Shown one piece after another: positions 14,078-21,595 of a stretch of DNA of 31,031 bases. The stretch comes from a virus. How positions within the stretch are numbered: the stretch's first letter is position 1; the number at the start of each line of letters is the position of its first letter. A program made the translations under genes and the position numbers. The stretch lies in IMG/VR virus record IMGVR_UViG_3300046722_000343, positions 1 through 31,031 of that record, one strand, 5' to 3'. A model generated the notes under the pieces. The model did no database searches and had not been told where the DNA came from. It saw nothing but the letters and a program-made list of their open reading frames with translations.

Positions 14078-14132
14078 GCACGATCCGTGCACGATCTCTG
14101 CACGACCGGCGCACGACCGGCGCACGATCCCC
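14078..14132. repeat. Five 11-base direct repeats beside the small-terminase candidate
   Basis: GCACGATC or GCACGACC begins at 14078, 14089, 14100, 14111 and 14122, exactly 11 bases apart, so all copies face the same side of the helix. The block lies between the stop of the small-terminase-like gene (14172) and the ribosome site of the next gene. Such phased repeats suit a multimeric DNA-binding protein, for example the small terminase on a pac/cos site, or a regulator. The identity of the binder is inference. Confidence 0.6.
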
Positions 14133-14171
14133 AGCTAGCTAGTCCCACAGCATGGGTCAGCGTGGTCGCCA

Positions 14172-14663
14172 TCATGGCGGCTCGTCATCCGGCTTCGGCA
14201 GATGCGTCACGGTGATGCGGTGGCTCTCGTTGGTTTCCGGGCCGTTGTTGATGTTGATCGCGAATACGGCCGAGGCACCAGGAGCGTCGCTGTCCTTGCC
14301 GACGTCACGCCAGCCACCGCGGGCCTTGGCCCAGAAGATGCTCATTGTCTTGTCGCCCTCGATCGCCTGGGTGACGATGCCGCCGAGGATCTTGGCATCG
14401 ACCAGGAGCTTCCCATGCTGCAGCTCGAACGGGAAATGTCGCTCCAGCGTGGCGTGCGGGATGGTCATGATGATCGAGATACTCTCGATCGTAAACCCAC
14501 ACGCCACCAGCTTCTTGACCTCGGTGCGCTGCTCATCGGTCGGGATAAACGGTGGTTGCCCGGTGCTGCCTGGACCACCGCCTCTGCCAGGAGCCAGTCC
14601 GACCTTAGCCTGTCGGGGCGGACGGTGGATCTGAACGACCTTATCGAGGATACGTGGCGCCAT
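14172..14663 (-). CDS. Small-terminase-like HTH protein
   Basis: I use ATG 14663 (163 aa, MAPRILDKVVQIHRPP...); a TTG three codons earlier is less likely. Residues about 43-115 (TDEQRTEVKKLVACGF, IPHATLERHFPFEL, MSIFWAKARGGWRD) match the helix-turn-helix layout of phage proteins that precede terminase genes and recognise the packaging site. It has a Gly-rich linker before the HTH and a C-terminal beta-like tail (FAININNGPETNESHRITV). The large terminase lies 12.5 kb downstream on the same strand, which is farther than usual. It could instead be a regulator. Confidence 0.6.
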   Translation of the reverse strand: MAPRILDKVVQIHRPPRQAKVGLAPGRGGGPGSTGQPPFIPTDEQRTEVKKLVACGFTIESISIIMTIPHATLERHFPFELQHGKLLVDAKILGGIVTQAIEGDKTMSIFWAKARGGWRDVGKDSDAPGASAVFAININNGPETNESHRITVTHLPKPDDEPP

Positions 14664-14696
14664 GGGTGACAATTTGTCCTATGAGACCCTCACCGC

Positions 14697-15182
14697 TCAA
14701 GCCCCAGCTGCCGACCGCAGTACATTGCCCATATCCAGCAGCATGCGGAGCAGCACTGAGCCCTCCTCCATCGGCAGGGTGACGTCGAGTCGGATGTGTG
14801 CTTCGCCACTCGCGGTGACGCGGAACACCAGCGGATCGCCTGCCGGCCTGGGCGTCGCCGGCCGCACTGCGACCGCGGTGCTGGGTGTGGCGCCGGCCAC
14901 CGCCTTGGCCTCGCGCACATCACGCGCCGCGTCGCGCGGCATCAGCTGCGCCTCGGCCACGCCGAGCAGCTTGGCGACCTTGGGACGGGTGGTCGGTCCT
15001 GGTGCGCCCTTGGCATTGAGCCAGACGTAGATCGAGGTGTGGGTGACTTCGAGCCCCATGCGAGCGTTGAAGTCGCGTGCGGTCCAGTTGCGTTGCGCCA
15101 TCTGTGTGCGGAGCAGCGCGGCGACGTGGCCGTTGCGAGCGATCTGGGCGGGCGAGGCGGGGCCACCGGGTGCGCTGGTCAT
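14697..15182 (-). CDS. XRE-type HTH regulator
   Basis: This 161-aa protein starts at ATG 15182 (ATGA overlap with the upstream stop). Residues about 22-75 form a Cro/C1-type HTH (LLRTQMAQRNWTARDFNARM, SIYVWLNAKGAPGPTTRPKV, KLLGV). The C-terminal part contains a beta-rich segment (LVFRVTASGEAHIRLDVTLP) ending in a helix. It is probably a DNA-binding regulator of phage genes. Its target is not visible. Confidence 0.72.
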   Translation of the reverse strand: MTSAPGGPASPAQIARNGHVAALLRTQMAQRNWTARDFNARMGLEVTHTSIYVWLNAKGAPGPTTRPKVAKLLGVAEAQLMPRDAARDVREAKAVAGATPSTAVAVRPATPRPAGDPLVFRVTASGEAHIRLDVTLPMEEGSVLLRMLLDMGNVLRSAAGA

Positions 15183-15472
15183 GATGCTGCTGCCTTCTTG
15201 TCTGATGCCACCACGCGCAGCCTGGGGCGTCCTGCGATGGGTGCGGCGATTTGTTGCACCAGGGCATACCAACAGTCCCGGTAGCACACGGTCTCGGTTT
15301 TGAACCCTTGGTGGTATGCGCCGCCCTGGCGGGCGATCCACACCCAGCCCGTCAACATTCTTAATTCGCCATCGCGGCGTGTGGCGTTCCAGGCTTTGCA
15401 GTCGTGCACGTTGATATAAAAAATCCTGGCAACACGATCGACGTCGGCGATCACGTCATCTCTCAGCCACAT
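15179..15472 (-). CDS. Hypothetical protein, Trp/Cys-containing
   Basis: The 97-aa frame (MWLRDDVIADVDRVARIFYI...) has a likely mixed alpha/beta core (LTGWVWIARQGGAYHQGF, VCYRDCWYALVQQI) and a basic tail. It is coupled by ATGA to the XRE regulator downstream. I do not recognise it. The 32 bases upstream hold no gene. Confidence 0.6.
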   Translation of the reverse strand: MWLRDDVIADVDRVARIFYINVHDCKAWNATRRDGELRMLTGWVWIARQGGAYHQGFKTETVCYRDCWYALVQQIAAPIAGRPRLRVVASDKKAAAS

Positions 15473-15504
15473 CTAATGCCTCCTTCCGACCGCGAGCACC
15501 CAGC

Positions 15505-15684
15505 TCAAGGTGATAAGTCCTTGGCGGCTTGTCGATTGACTGGCCTGCGGTAGCCACGCTGCAACGCGGAACGCGCGCCCTTCCAGGCGCGGATTGTCTC
15601 TGCGTCTTGCCGATCCAGTTCGGCCACCATTCTGAGTGCCAGCTGCTTGGCGAATTTGCGCCGGGCTTTCTCGCGCAGGTTCAT
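15505..15684 (-). CDS. Small basic helical protein
   Basis: ATG 15684 overlaps the upstream stop (ATGA), giving 59 aa (MNLREKARRKFAKQLALRMV...). It is strongly basic, almost all helical, and ends RPVNRQAAKDLSP. It could bind nucleic acid, without a clear motif. Longer upstream in-frame starts would overlap the previous gene. Confidence 0.6.
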   Translation of the reverse strand: MNLREKARRKFAKQLALRMVAELDRQDAETIRAWKGARSALQRGYRRPVNRQAAKDLSP

Positions 15685-15872
15685 GGCTCGTCGCCCGGGA
15701 TCGGTGGGAAGCGCAGCCAGTACCAGTTGCCTCGTATCGAGAAGCATCGCCAGATTGTGTTGTCATCGCACAGTGCGACCAAGGTCACAGATCCACCCTC
15801 TTCGCTGTTTTTCTCGCAGACGGCGATCTGCACCGGCTTGCGCGGCACGCCGCTCATGGGCTTGCTGGTCAT
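15681..15872 (-). CDS. Small hypothetical protein
   Basis: This 63-aa protein (MTSKPMSGVPRKPVQIAVCE...) is beta-rich, with SVTLVALCDDNTIWRCFSI and WYWLRFPPIPG. The profile suggests a compact small fold. It is coupled to both neighbours (TGATG upstream, ATGA downstream). No family is recognised. Confidence 0.6.
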   Translation of the reverse strand: MTSKPMSGVPRKPVQIAVCEKNSEEGGSVTLVALCDDNTIWRCFSIRGNWYWLRFPPIPGDEP

Positions 15873-16042
15873 CAGCCCTCCGCTGTCAGTTTGTGGAGCG
15901 CACGCTGCAGCTGCTCCCAGCCCACCGGGCCGATGACGATAGCGCCGTCGCCGCGCACCGCTAGCTGGGTGAGACTGCGTGCGGTGCGGACCACGTCGAG
16001 CAGCGCCAGCATCTGTTCTTCGAATGTCGCTGCGGGGGCCAT
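15872..16042 (-). CDS. Short hypothetical protein (56 aa)
   Basis: ATG 16042 starts a 56-aa frame (MAPAATFEEQMLALLDVVRT...) ending LHKLTAEG, whose TGA overlaps the next ATG. The upstream gene ends two bases before. It consists of two helices around a short beta hairpin (GDGAIVIGPVGWEQL). The tight packing in a continuous operon is the main support. Confidence 0.6.
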   Translation of the reverse strand: MAPAATFEEQMLALLDVVRTARSLTQLAVRGDGAIVIGPVGWEQLQRALHKLTAEG

Positions 16043-16044
16043 GG

Positions 16045-16335
16045 TCAGCCCTCCGCCTGGATGTCGATGACCGCGGAGGACGCGACCGTGGCGGCGTCGT
16101 CGTCCTCGGTGGCGATGGCGATCGCCTCGGCGTCGATCGCGGTCGCGAGCTGGCGGCAGAGATTGCCCTTGGACAGGTAGCCCGAGGCGAAGAACAGGCG
16201 CGCGGCGAGGCTGTAATGGGTGCTGGCGACGGTGAGACGCTCGTCGCAGTAGGCGGCCGCGGCGTCGTGCTTGAGCGCCCAGGCGGCGCTGATGGCCTCG
16301 GCCTTGGTGAACGCGATGTTGACGGTGGTGTTCAT
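16045..16335 (-). CDS. First gene of the minus-strand operon, hypothetical
   Basis: The 96-aa protein (MNTTVNIAFTKAEAISAAWA...) is alanine-rich and helical, with an acidic C-terminal region (ATEDDDAATVASS). It carries the same leader, CACAGGAGTATCCC before the ATG, as the plus-strand early genes. A promoter-like element stands 40-70 bases upstream. It is therefore probably an early gene heading the long leftward transcript. The function is unknown. Confidence 0.65.
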   Translation of the reverse strand: MNTTVNIAFTKAEAISAAWALKHDAAAAYCDERLTVASTHYSLAARLFFASGYLSKGNLCRQLATAIDAEAIAIATEDDDAATVASSAVIDIQAEG

Positions 16336-16373
16336 GGGATACTCCTGTGTCGCGGCCTCTGTGGCCGCCAGTT

Positions 16374-16402
16374 CTTATGCGCCATCATAAACCATCAATC
16401 AA
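16374..16402 (-). promoter_or_regulatory. Leftward early promoter with operator half-sites
   Basis: On the minus strand a -35 TTGATT (16402-16397) is 17 bases from a -10 CATAAG (16379-16374). The spacer reads GATGGTTTATGATGGCG and is close to that of the plus-strand promoter at 18177 (GATGGTTCCTGATGGGT). It would drive the gene at 16335 and the long leftward operon. Confidence 0.6.
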
Positions 16403-16469
16403 GCCCTGTCTGAGCCGACGCCCGAAATTACCACCCGAAATTATTTTCGGGCACCAGCCCGGTCTTCTG

Positions 16470-16498
16470 TTGACATATGATGACCCATCAGATACTTC
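16470..16498 (+). promoter_or_regulatory. Rightward early promoter/operator
   Basis: TTGACA (16470-16475) is followed by the palindrome TGATG-ACC-CATCA (16479-16491). The -10 is poor (TACTTC at 17 bases), so the palindrome may mark an activator or repressor site. The gene at 16540 follows. Confidence 0.5.
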
Positions 16499-16539
16499 TT
16501 TTCTCAGGCCACCGATGGCCTCCAGAGGAGTATCCCACC

Positions 16540-17271
16540 ATGGTTCGTCAAGAAGACTGGCGCCGCGACCACCCCGCCACCAACCCGGCTTTCACCGCCC
16601 TGGCCGAGCTGAGCTTGGTGCTGATCCACCTATCGCCGCGTGACCTCACGTTCGCCGAGAGCCTCGCTGGGCAATTCCAGGTGCGCGGCAGCCTGAGCGA
16701 AAAGCAACTTTTCTGGATCAAGGAGCTGACCAAGCGCGCCCAGGCCAACGCCGCTCCGCGCGCGCAAGCGACAACGTCGACACCCACCCCGGCCCCGCAG
16801 CCGGCGGTGACGTTCCCGCAGATCCTGGCGCTGTTCGCCAAGGCGGGCAGCCGGGCGGCGATCGTGTTTGTCACCGAGAGCGGCCTGCAGTTCCGCCTGT
16901 CGGTGGCTGGCGAGCGTAGCCAACAGCCCGGCAGCATCAACGTGACCGACGCGGCGCAGGGCTTCGAGAACCGGGTGTGGTACGGCCGCATCACCACCAA
17001 GGGCGCGTGGCAGCCGTCCCGCAAGATCGAGGCACCTGCCGCGCAGTCGGTCGAGGCGGCGCTGAGCTTCTTCAACGAGAACCCGGCCGCCGCTGCTGCC
17101 GACTACGGCCATCAGTTCGGCAGCTGCTGCTTCTGCCGCCGCGAGCTGACTGATGAGCGGTCGGTGAGCGTGGGCTACGGCCCGATCTGCGCTGGCAATT
17201 TCGGCCTGCCGTGGGGCGAGGTGACCGGCCCCAAGCCGGAGAACAAGCTCACCTGCGACGTGCCGTTCTGA
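16540..17271 (+). CDS. DUF6011-type zinc protein
   Basis: The start ATG 16540 follows the leader AGGAGTATCCC. The 243-aa protein has an N-terminal helical part (to about 70), a Pro/Thr/Ala linker, a central beta-rich domain (AAIVFVTESGLQFRLSVAG) and a C-terminal CCFCRREL...SVSVGYGPICAGNFG motif. The last motif, CxxC then GYGPxCA, is that of DUF6011, a small zinc-binding module common in phage proteins. It probably acts early, near DNA or RNA, but the substrate is unknown. It is the first gene of a plus-strand early operon. Confidence 0.75.
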   Translation: MVRQEDWRRDHPATNPAFTALAELSLVLIHLSPRDLTFAESLAGQFQVRGSLSEKQLFWIKELTKRAQANAAPRAQATTSTPTPAPQPAVTFPQILALFAKAGSRAAIVFVTESGLQFRLSVAGERSQQPGSINVTDAAQGFENRVWYGRITTKGAWQPSRKIEAPAAQSVEAALSFFNENPAAAAADYGHQFGSCCFCRRELTDERSVSVGYGPICAGNFGLPWGEVTGPKPENKLTCDVPF

Positions 17272-17342
17272 TCCCGCAAACCCCCTCAAACCCCCCAACT
17301 GACGGGGCGGCAATGGTGCCGCCCCACACAGGAGTATCCCAC

Positions 17343-17573
17343 ATGACAACGAAATCCTGGGCGCCCGAGGTGATCGCCGACAGCAGCGGCAAATGGAGCC
17401 GCAACGGCCTGCGCTTCGCCACCCGCGAAGAGGCGGAGGCCAATGTGCAGAACCTGTCCTGGCGCTGGCTCTCTGTCCGCGAGACCCGAGTGGTCGAGAG
17501 CGATGACCCGGTGAACTACCGCTGGGACGCGGCCAAGGGCCTCGTGGGCCTGGACGAGGGAGAGGGCGCATGA
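17343..17573 (+). CDS. Small early hypothetical protein
   Basis: ATG 17343 follows the conserved leader (GGAGTATCCCAC). The 76-aa protein (MTTKSWAPEVIADSSGKWSR...) has a compact alpha/beta look: GLRFATREEAEANVQNL and LSVRETRVVESDDPVNYRW. Its stop overlaps the next start (ATGA). Similar small phage proteins with 'FAT-EEA' blocks are common, without known function. Confidence 0.7.
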   Translation: MTTKSWAPEVIADSSGKWSRNGLRFATREEAEANVQNLSWRWLSVRETRVVESDDPVNYRWDAAKGLVGLDEGEGA

Positions 17574-17851
17574 GCGCCCGACCCCGCTACCGCGTACGCC
17601 CGATCCCTGGCAGCAGCGACGACGTGGGTCACGCTCATTTCGATGTGGCTGGTCCTGACATCAACCACTTCGCAGTGCAGTATGTGGTGGCAGCGGCCAT
17701 GCAGCAGGCGCTGGACAGGCCGCAGCTCACGCCGTTCGAGCGCAATGCTGTCCGCACCGCGCTGGCGCTCGTTTTGGCGGGCGAGACGGACGACAGCTGG
17801 TCTGAGAAACTGGTCAACGCGATGCGCTCTGCACTGGAGAAGCTGCGATGA
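17570..17851 (+). CDS. Hypothetical early protein
   Basis: The 93-aa frame (MSARPRYRVRPIPGSSDDVG...) is mostly helical after a basic N-terminus. It is linked by ATGA junctions to both neighbours, which argues for one translation-coupled transcript. I do not recognise a domain. Confidence 0.65.
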   Translation: MSARPRYRVRPIPGSSDDVGHAHFDVAGPDINHFAVQYVVAAAMQQALDRPQLTPFERNAVRTALALVLAGETDDSWSEKLVNAMRSALEKLR

Positions 17852-18180
17852 CGATCCCGATCGGCCGCTACGCCAGCCTGGGGCCTGAGATCCCGATCGA
17901 GGGGATGCCGGACTGCGCCCCGCTGCGCATCGTGCGCCTCGCCGAGCTGGCCGAGCGCAATGCCCTGAACGAGACGGTGATCCTGGTCGATGCCGTGGGC
18001 GAGGATGACGCGCCGATCAAGCTCATCCTCGGTGCCAATCCGCACACGGCGGAGATCACCCGCGCCGCGGTGTGGCTGCGCCCTGGCGCCGGCTTTGTCG
18101 CCTGTGACACCGCCTGTCTGCCGGGCAATCTTGTAGACATAGTCAGGACTATTCTGCTCGACCCACGCTCCACCCCTTGA
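17848..18180 (+). CDS. Hypothetical early protein
   Basis: The 110-aa protein (MTIPIGRYASLGPEIPIEGM...) looks alpha/beta: LRIVRLAELAERNALNE, VILVDAVGEDDAPIKLILG and AAVWLRPGAGFVACDTACL. Its stop overlaps the -35 element of the next promoter. No family is recognised. Confidence 0.65.
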   Translation: MTIPIGRYASLGPEIPIEGMPDCAPLRIVRLAELAERNALNETVILVDAVGEDDAPIKLILGANPHTAEITRAAVWLRPGAGFVACDTACLPGNLVDIVRTILLDPRSTP

Positions 18181-18205
18181 CAGATGGTTCCTGATGGGTC
18201 ATAAG
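18177..18205 (+). promoter_or_regulatory. Helicase promoter/operator
   Basis: TTGACA (18177-18182), a 17-base spacer and CATAAG (18200-18205). The text CTGATGGGTCAT inside it is the exact reverse complement of part of the operator at 16479-16491. The ribosome leader CAGGAGTATCCC and the helicase ATG follow. Confidence 0.65.
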
Positions 18206-18245
18206 TCTGAGGAGCCCAAGAACGTCTTCTCCTCAGGAGTATCCC

Positions 18246-19742
18246 ATGACCGAACCCCTCACCCTCCGCCCCTACCAGACCGCCGACATCGAGCGGCTGC
18301 GTGACGCGTTCCGCGGTGGCGCCCGCGCGCCGCTGTACCAGCTCAGCACGGGTGGCGGCAAAACCGTCGTGTTCGCCCATGTCATCAAGGGCGCCGTCGC
18401 GAAGGGCACCCGTACGCTGGTCCTGGCGCACCGCCGCGAGCTGATCCGGCAGGCGAGCGCGAAGCTCGACCAGCTCGGCGTGGCGCACGGCATCGTCGCC
18501 GCCGGCCAGGACCGTGACCATGACGCCCAGGTGATCGTCGCCTCGATCCAGACCGTGGCGAGGCGCCTGGATCTGCTCCCCACGTTCGGCCTGATCGTGA
18601 TCGACGAGGCGCATCACGCAGTCGCGACCACTTGGACCAAGCTTCTGGCAGCGCAGCCCGACGCCCGGCTGCTCGGGGTAACGGCGACGCCGGCCCGGCT
18701 CGACGGCAAGGGCTTGGGCAAGCACTGCGGCGGGCACTTCGATGCGATCGTGTCCGGCCCGAGCATGCAGGAGCTGGTGGACGGTGGCTTCCTGGCGCCG
18801 ACCAAGGTGTTCATCCCGAGCGCGACCATCGACACCACTGGCCTGAAGACTATCGCGGGCGACTACGACGAGGGCCAGCTGGAGGGGCGCGCGCAGAACG
18901 TGACCGGCGACGCGGTGGAGGAGTTCAAGAAGCTGCCCGAGGGCACCACCGCGATGGTGTTCTGCGTCACGGTGAAGCACGCGACCGACGTCGCCAGGGC
19001 CTTCCAGGACGCCGGCTACCGGGCGCAGGCTGTCCACGGCGGTATGCCCAAGGACGAGCGTGACGCTGCCATCCAGGGCCTCTCAGACGGTCGCACGCAG
19101 GTTCTCACCTCCTGCGAGATCATCTCCGAGGGCCTGGATGTGCCGAGCGTCGGCTGCGTGATCCTGCTGCGCCCGACCAAGAGCCTGACCATGTGCCTGC
19201 AGCAGATCGGCAGGGGCATGCGGCCGAAGGCCAACGGTGGCCACCTCACGGTGCTCGACCATGCCAGGAACTGCTGCGAGCACGGCTTGCCGACCGAGCC
19301 GCGGGACTGGAGCCTGGACGGGGTCGACAAAAAGCCAGGCAAGGTCGTGAAGCCGGCGCCGTGGGACTGCATCGCGTGCGGCGTGCTCAACCCGGCGCAG
19401 CGGCCGAGCTGCTCCAACTGCGGCGCGCTGAAGCCCTGGCTGTGCAACCAGTGCGGCCAGCGCAACCACGCCGATCGGCGCAGCTGCTCGCAGTGCGGTG
19501 CGCTCCGGCCGCAGCCGCGCAAGATCCTGGAGATGGACGGCGCACCGATGAAGGAGCTGGTGGTAGACCAGTTCGCCTACATCACCCGGATGTCGTACCG
19601 CCAGCTACTGCGCGCGCGGCGCACCGAGGAGGAGCTGCAGGCATATGCCCGGTCACATGGTTACAAACCCGGATGGGTCTGGTGGAAGATGAAGGAGCAG
19701 GAGGAGACGTTCGGGGCACCGGGCGAGAGGCGGCAGGCGTAA
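18246..19742 (+). CDS. DEAD/DEAH-box superfamily 2 helicase with zinc fingers
   Basis: The 498-aa ATP-dependent helicase has Walker A STGGGKTVV (about 34-42), DEAH (120-123), GVTATPAR (144-151) and motif VI QQIGRGMRP (319-327). A double zinc module follows: CIAC...CSNC (375-392) and CNQC...CSQC (400-417), similar to RanBP2-type fingers. The C-terminal part (LLRARRTEEELQAYARSHGY) is helical. It is likely a replication/recombination or DNA-repair helicase of the phage. It is the largest gene of the early operon, with its own promoter and the conserved leader. Confidence 0.92.
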   Translation: MTEPLTLRPYQTADIERLRDAFRGGARAPLYQLSTGGGKTVVFAHVIKGAVAKGTRTLVLAHRRELIRQASAKLDQLGVAHGIVAAGQDRDHDAQVIVASIQTVARRLDLLPTFGLIVIDEAHHAVATTWTKLLAAQPDARLLGVTATPARLDGKGLGKHCGGHFDAIVSGPSMQELVDGGFLAPTKVFIPSATIDTTGLKTIAGDYDEGQLEGRAQNVTGDAVEEFKKLPEGTTAMVFCVTVKHATDVARAFQDAGYRAQAVHGGMPKDERDAAIQGLSDGRTQVLTSCEIISEGLDVPSVGCVILLRPTKSLTMCLQQIGRGMRPKANGGHLTVLDHARNCCEHGLPTEPRDWSLDGVDKKPGKVVKPAPWDCIACGVLNPAQRPSCSNCGALKPWLCNQCGQRNHADRRSCSQCGALRPQPRKILEMDGAPMKELVVDQFAYITRMSYRQLLRARRTEEELQAYARSHGYKPGWVWWKMKEQEETFGAPGERRQA

Positions 19743-19885
19743 GGCGCTGCCGCGCCGGCCACCTGCTGCACCACGGCAACAGCAGGTTGGTCCGGCACAG
19801 CAAGACCGGCAGGACGTGGCTGCGCTGCCTGATCTGCCACGCGGTGCGACAGCACGAGTTTCGGAGGGAGAAGAAGCAAGTATGA
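19673..19885 (+). CDS. Small zinc-finger-like protein
   Basis: A 70-aa frame from ATG 19673 overlaps the end of the helicase gene and runs past it. Its unique part (CRAGHLLHHGNSRLVRHS, then WLRCLICHAVRQHEF) has Cys/His spacing typical of short zinc fingers found in phage genes. Its stop overlaps the next start (ATGA). The true start could be later; no other good start is visible. Confidence 0.5.
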   Translation: MGLVEDEGAGGDVRGTGREAAGVRRCRAGHLLHHGNSRLVRHSKTGRTWLRCLICHAVRQHEFRREKKQV

Positions 19886-20292
19886 GATCGCAGATCGAGT
19901 TTGCCCTGGCGCATCCGGTGTTCGACCCCGACACGCAGATCGTCCCTGGTCACTTCTGGCGCGCCGGTCCGGATGTCTCGGCTGGCCTCACCTGCAACAT
20001 CGGGATGACGTGACAGGTCTACGCTGGCGGGCGCCCGCTCTGGCAGCTGTCATTGTGCCAGCAAGAGCGGGCCGGGCCGGTGCCGGTGCTCCGTTGGAGC
20101 CCGACCACACGACGCAGGATCGAGGCAGTCCGGGATCGCATTTTCGCGATGTGCGGCACTGACGAGCCGCTGATCGAGGCGGTCGGCGAAGGTGCGATCG
20201 TGACGATGCAGTGGCGCAAGCCGTTGTCGATCGAGGAGGTCAATCGCATGGCGCCGACACCAGAGGTGCGCGCGCGACCCGGCCGACCGTAG
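19882..20292 (+). pseudogene. Gene interrupted by an in-frame TGA (20011-20013)
   Basis: ATG 19882 opens a 43-aa frame that stops at TGA 20011. The same frame continues beyond it with no further stop to 20292 (QVYAGGRPLWQLSLC, PVPVLRWSPTTRRRIEAV, VTMQWRKPLSIEEVNRM). Both halves look like one protein: the first contains HPVFDPDTQIVPGHFWRAG. A TTG at 20053 could restart the second part, but it is not convincing. The options are a nonsense mutation, UGA readthrough (the next base is C) or a sequencing error. Confidence 0.6.
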
Positions 20293-20343
20293 TTCGCGTT
20301 CGGCGCTATCCTGGCAATCACCACGAGTCGGGAGCCACAGGGG

Positions 20344-20550
20344 ATGGCCCAGCAGCGCCGCAAATCACGCCCGATCTCCGACGAGGAGCGCGCCGAGATC
20401 TTCCGGATGGCTGAAGAGGGCACGCCCTACCGGGCGATCGCCGAACGGTTCGACCGGCCACAGGGCACCATCAACCGGGCGATCTCCGACGGCATCCTGG
20501 CGGGCAAAGTGACCCGCAGACGCGACCGGGAAGACCCGCGGAAGGACTGA
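20344..20550 (+). CDS. Small HTH DNA-binding protein
   Basis: The 68-aa protein is basic; residues about 11-52 form a resolvase/Hin-like HTH (SDEERAEIFRMAEEGTPYR, AIAERFDRPQGTINRAI). The rest is Arg/Asp-rich (TRRRDREDPRKD). It sits at the end of the rightward operon. It may be a regulator or bind the AT-rich repeats just downstream. Confidence 0.65.
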   Translation: MAQQRRKSRPISDEERAEIFRMAEEGTPYRAIAERFDRPQGTINRAISDGILAGKVTRRRDREDPRKD

Positions 20551-20588
20551 ACCGGTGAAAAGGCCGGCGCTAGCACGCAAAACGATGG

Positions 20589-20641
20589 CAAAACACGCAA
20601 AAACCCGGCGTGAAACACCCAAAACACGCAAAAACCAGGCG
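20589..20641. repeat. Iteron-like direct repeat pair
   Basis: CAAAACACGCAAAAACC followed by one base and GGCG occurs at 20589 and 20620, 31 bases apart, with a partial copy (CACGCAAAAC) just before at about 20575. The region is A-rich in a GC-rich surrounding and lies between convergent genes. It could be a protein-binding site or a replication-related repeat. Confidence 0.45.
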
Positions 20642-20658
20642 AAAAGCCGGCATGTCTA

Positions 20659-21168
20659 TCACCGGAGGTGCATGGTGCGCCCGAGCAGCTGCTCGATCGG
20701 ACGCAGGGCGCCGACCGGGATGTAGTGGCTGATCACCCCGTGGCCGAAGTCCCGGACCGGCGCCTTCGCCAGATTACGCCCCCACTCCCACCCGATCAGG
20801 TGAGCCCGCATCGGTTCATCGATGAAGCCGGCCAGGACGTAGATGTCGGCCTTCACTCTGCCCTGCTCATGGATCAGGTTCTGCGCCTTGCGGAAGCATT
20901 TGACGTCGACCGTGTAGCGCAGCGGGAGGACGAAGTCGTAGCCGGCGTCGCCGCCAACCTTCAGAGAGAGATCGAGCGGCTGGCGGAAATCCTTGGCGAA
21001 CTGAGCCTCCCCCATGATGCCCACCAGCTCCTGGCCGTCGCTCAGCCCGCGTCGCCGGTTGCCGGCGTCGATGTGGACCTGACTGCGGGCCGTCGCCTCG
21101 GCGGTGAGCATGTCTGCCCAGAGCTGCTCCAGCTGCTCGCCGAGCGGGATGTCGTCCCTGTCGCTCAT
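20659..21168 (-). CDS. PD-(D/E)XK-like nuclease candidate
   Basis: I start at ATG 21168, whose ATGA overlaps the upstream stop. The 169-aa protein has E54 in GIMGEAQFAKDF, D78 in AGYDFVLPLRY and D88-V-K90 in TVDVKCFRK, the E...D...DxK layout of restriction-type nucleases. A beta-strand-rich part (VKADIYVLAGFI) and a C-terminal GYGV-like part follow. Likely a DNA nuclease with one metal site, perhaps for host DNA degradation or recombination. The exact family is not identified. Confidence 0.65.
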   Translation of the reverse strand: MSDRDDIPLGEQLEQLWADMLTAEATARSQVHIDAGNRRRGLSDGQELVGIMGEAQFAKDFRQPLDLSLKVGGDAGYDFVLPLRYTVDVKCFRKAQNLIHEQGRVKADIYVLAGFIDEPMRAHLIGWEWGRNLAKAPVRDFGHGVISHYIPVGALRPIEQLLGRTMHLR

Positions 21169-21386
21169 CGCAGCCACTCCGGCAGCACGCTCTCCGGATC
21201 GACCTCGGCGCGGTGCTCCCGGCAGACCCAGGTCATCTTCGGGGTCAGCGGCGGTCCGTAGCCGAACCATGCCCGTGGCGAGCCACAGAAGGTGCAGGAG
21301 CGGGGTTGGCGGGGATCGGGGACGTCGGGTAGCGGCCGGGGCCTCGACGCCGTCTGGCGGCTCCTGGGGCGTCGCGCTGGCGGCAT
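21165..21386 (-). CDS. Small zinc-finger protein
   Basis: The 73-aa protein starts at ATG 21386 (ATGA with the Cro-like gene). It has a basic N-terminus followed by CTFCGSPRAWFGYGP and VCREHRAEVD, a C-x2-C ... C-x2-H pattern seen in phage zinc fingers. It is coupled to the nuclease-like gene downstream and may assist it. The function is unknown. Confidence 0.6.
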   Translation of the reverse strand: MPPARRPRSRQTASRPRPLPDVPDPRQPRSCTFCGSPRAWFGYGPPLTPKMTWVCREHRAEVDPESVLPEWLR

Positions 21387-21589
21387 CAGGCGTCCTGCTT
21401 GGTCGCGGGGCCGTAGATATCTGGCCGCAGCTGGTGACGGGACACGCCGGTCAGGCGCTCGATCGCCAGCACGCGCATGATCGGTGCGCGGTCCCACTGG
21501 TAGATCGCCTGCTTGGCGATCCCCAGCCTACGCGCCAGCTCAGTGGCAGTGCCGGCCCGTCTGATCGCTTCCTGGAGCGCTTTGTCCAT
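21386..21589 (-). CDS. Cro/YdaS-like HTH repressor
   Basis: The 67-aa protein has an HTH at residues about 8-45 (EAIRRAGTATELARRLGI, AIYQWDRAPI, AIERLTGVSRHQLRPDIYG). This is the pattern of Cro/YdaS-type phage regulators. A good promoter ends seven bases before the ATG, so its mRNA may be leaderless. It is divergent to the ParB-like gene, as in a genetic switch. It leads the nuclease cluster. Confidence 0.8.
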   Translation of the reverse strand: MDKALQEAIRRAGTATELARRLGIAKQAIYQWDRAPIMRVLAIERLTGVSRHQLRPDIYGPATKQDA

Positions 21590-21595
21590 CTCAGC

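Noticed and set aside
17868-19037. 389-aa minus-strand open frame
   Set aside because: Antisense to the helicase, whose motifs are unmistakable; the frame is an artefact of GC-rich codon use.
20053-20292. Separate gene starting with TTG 20053
   Set aside because: The frame is continuous with the gene before the TGA, and no ribosome site precedes the TTG.
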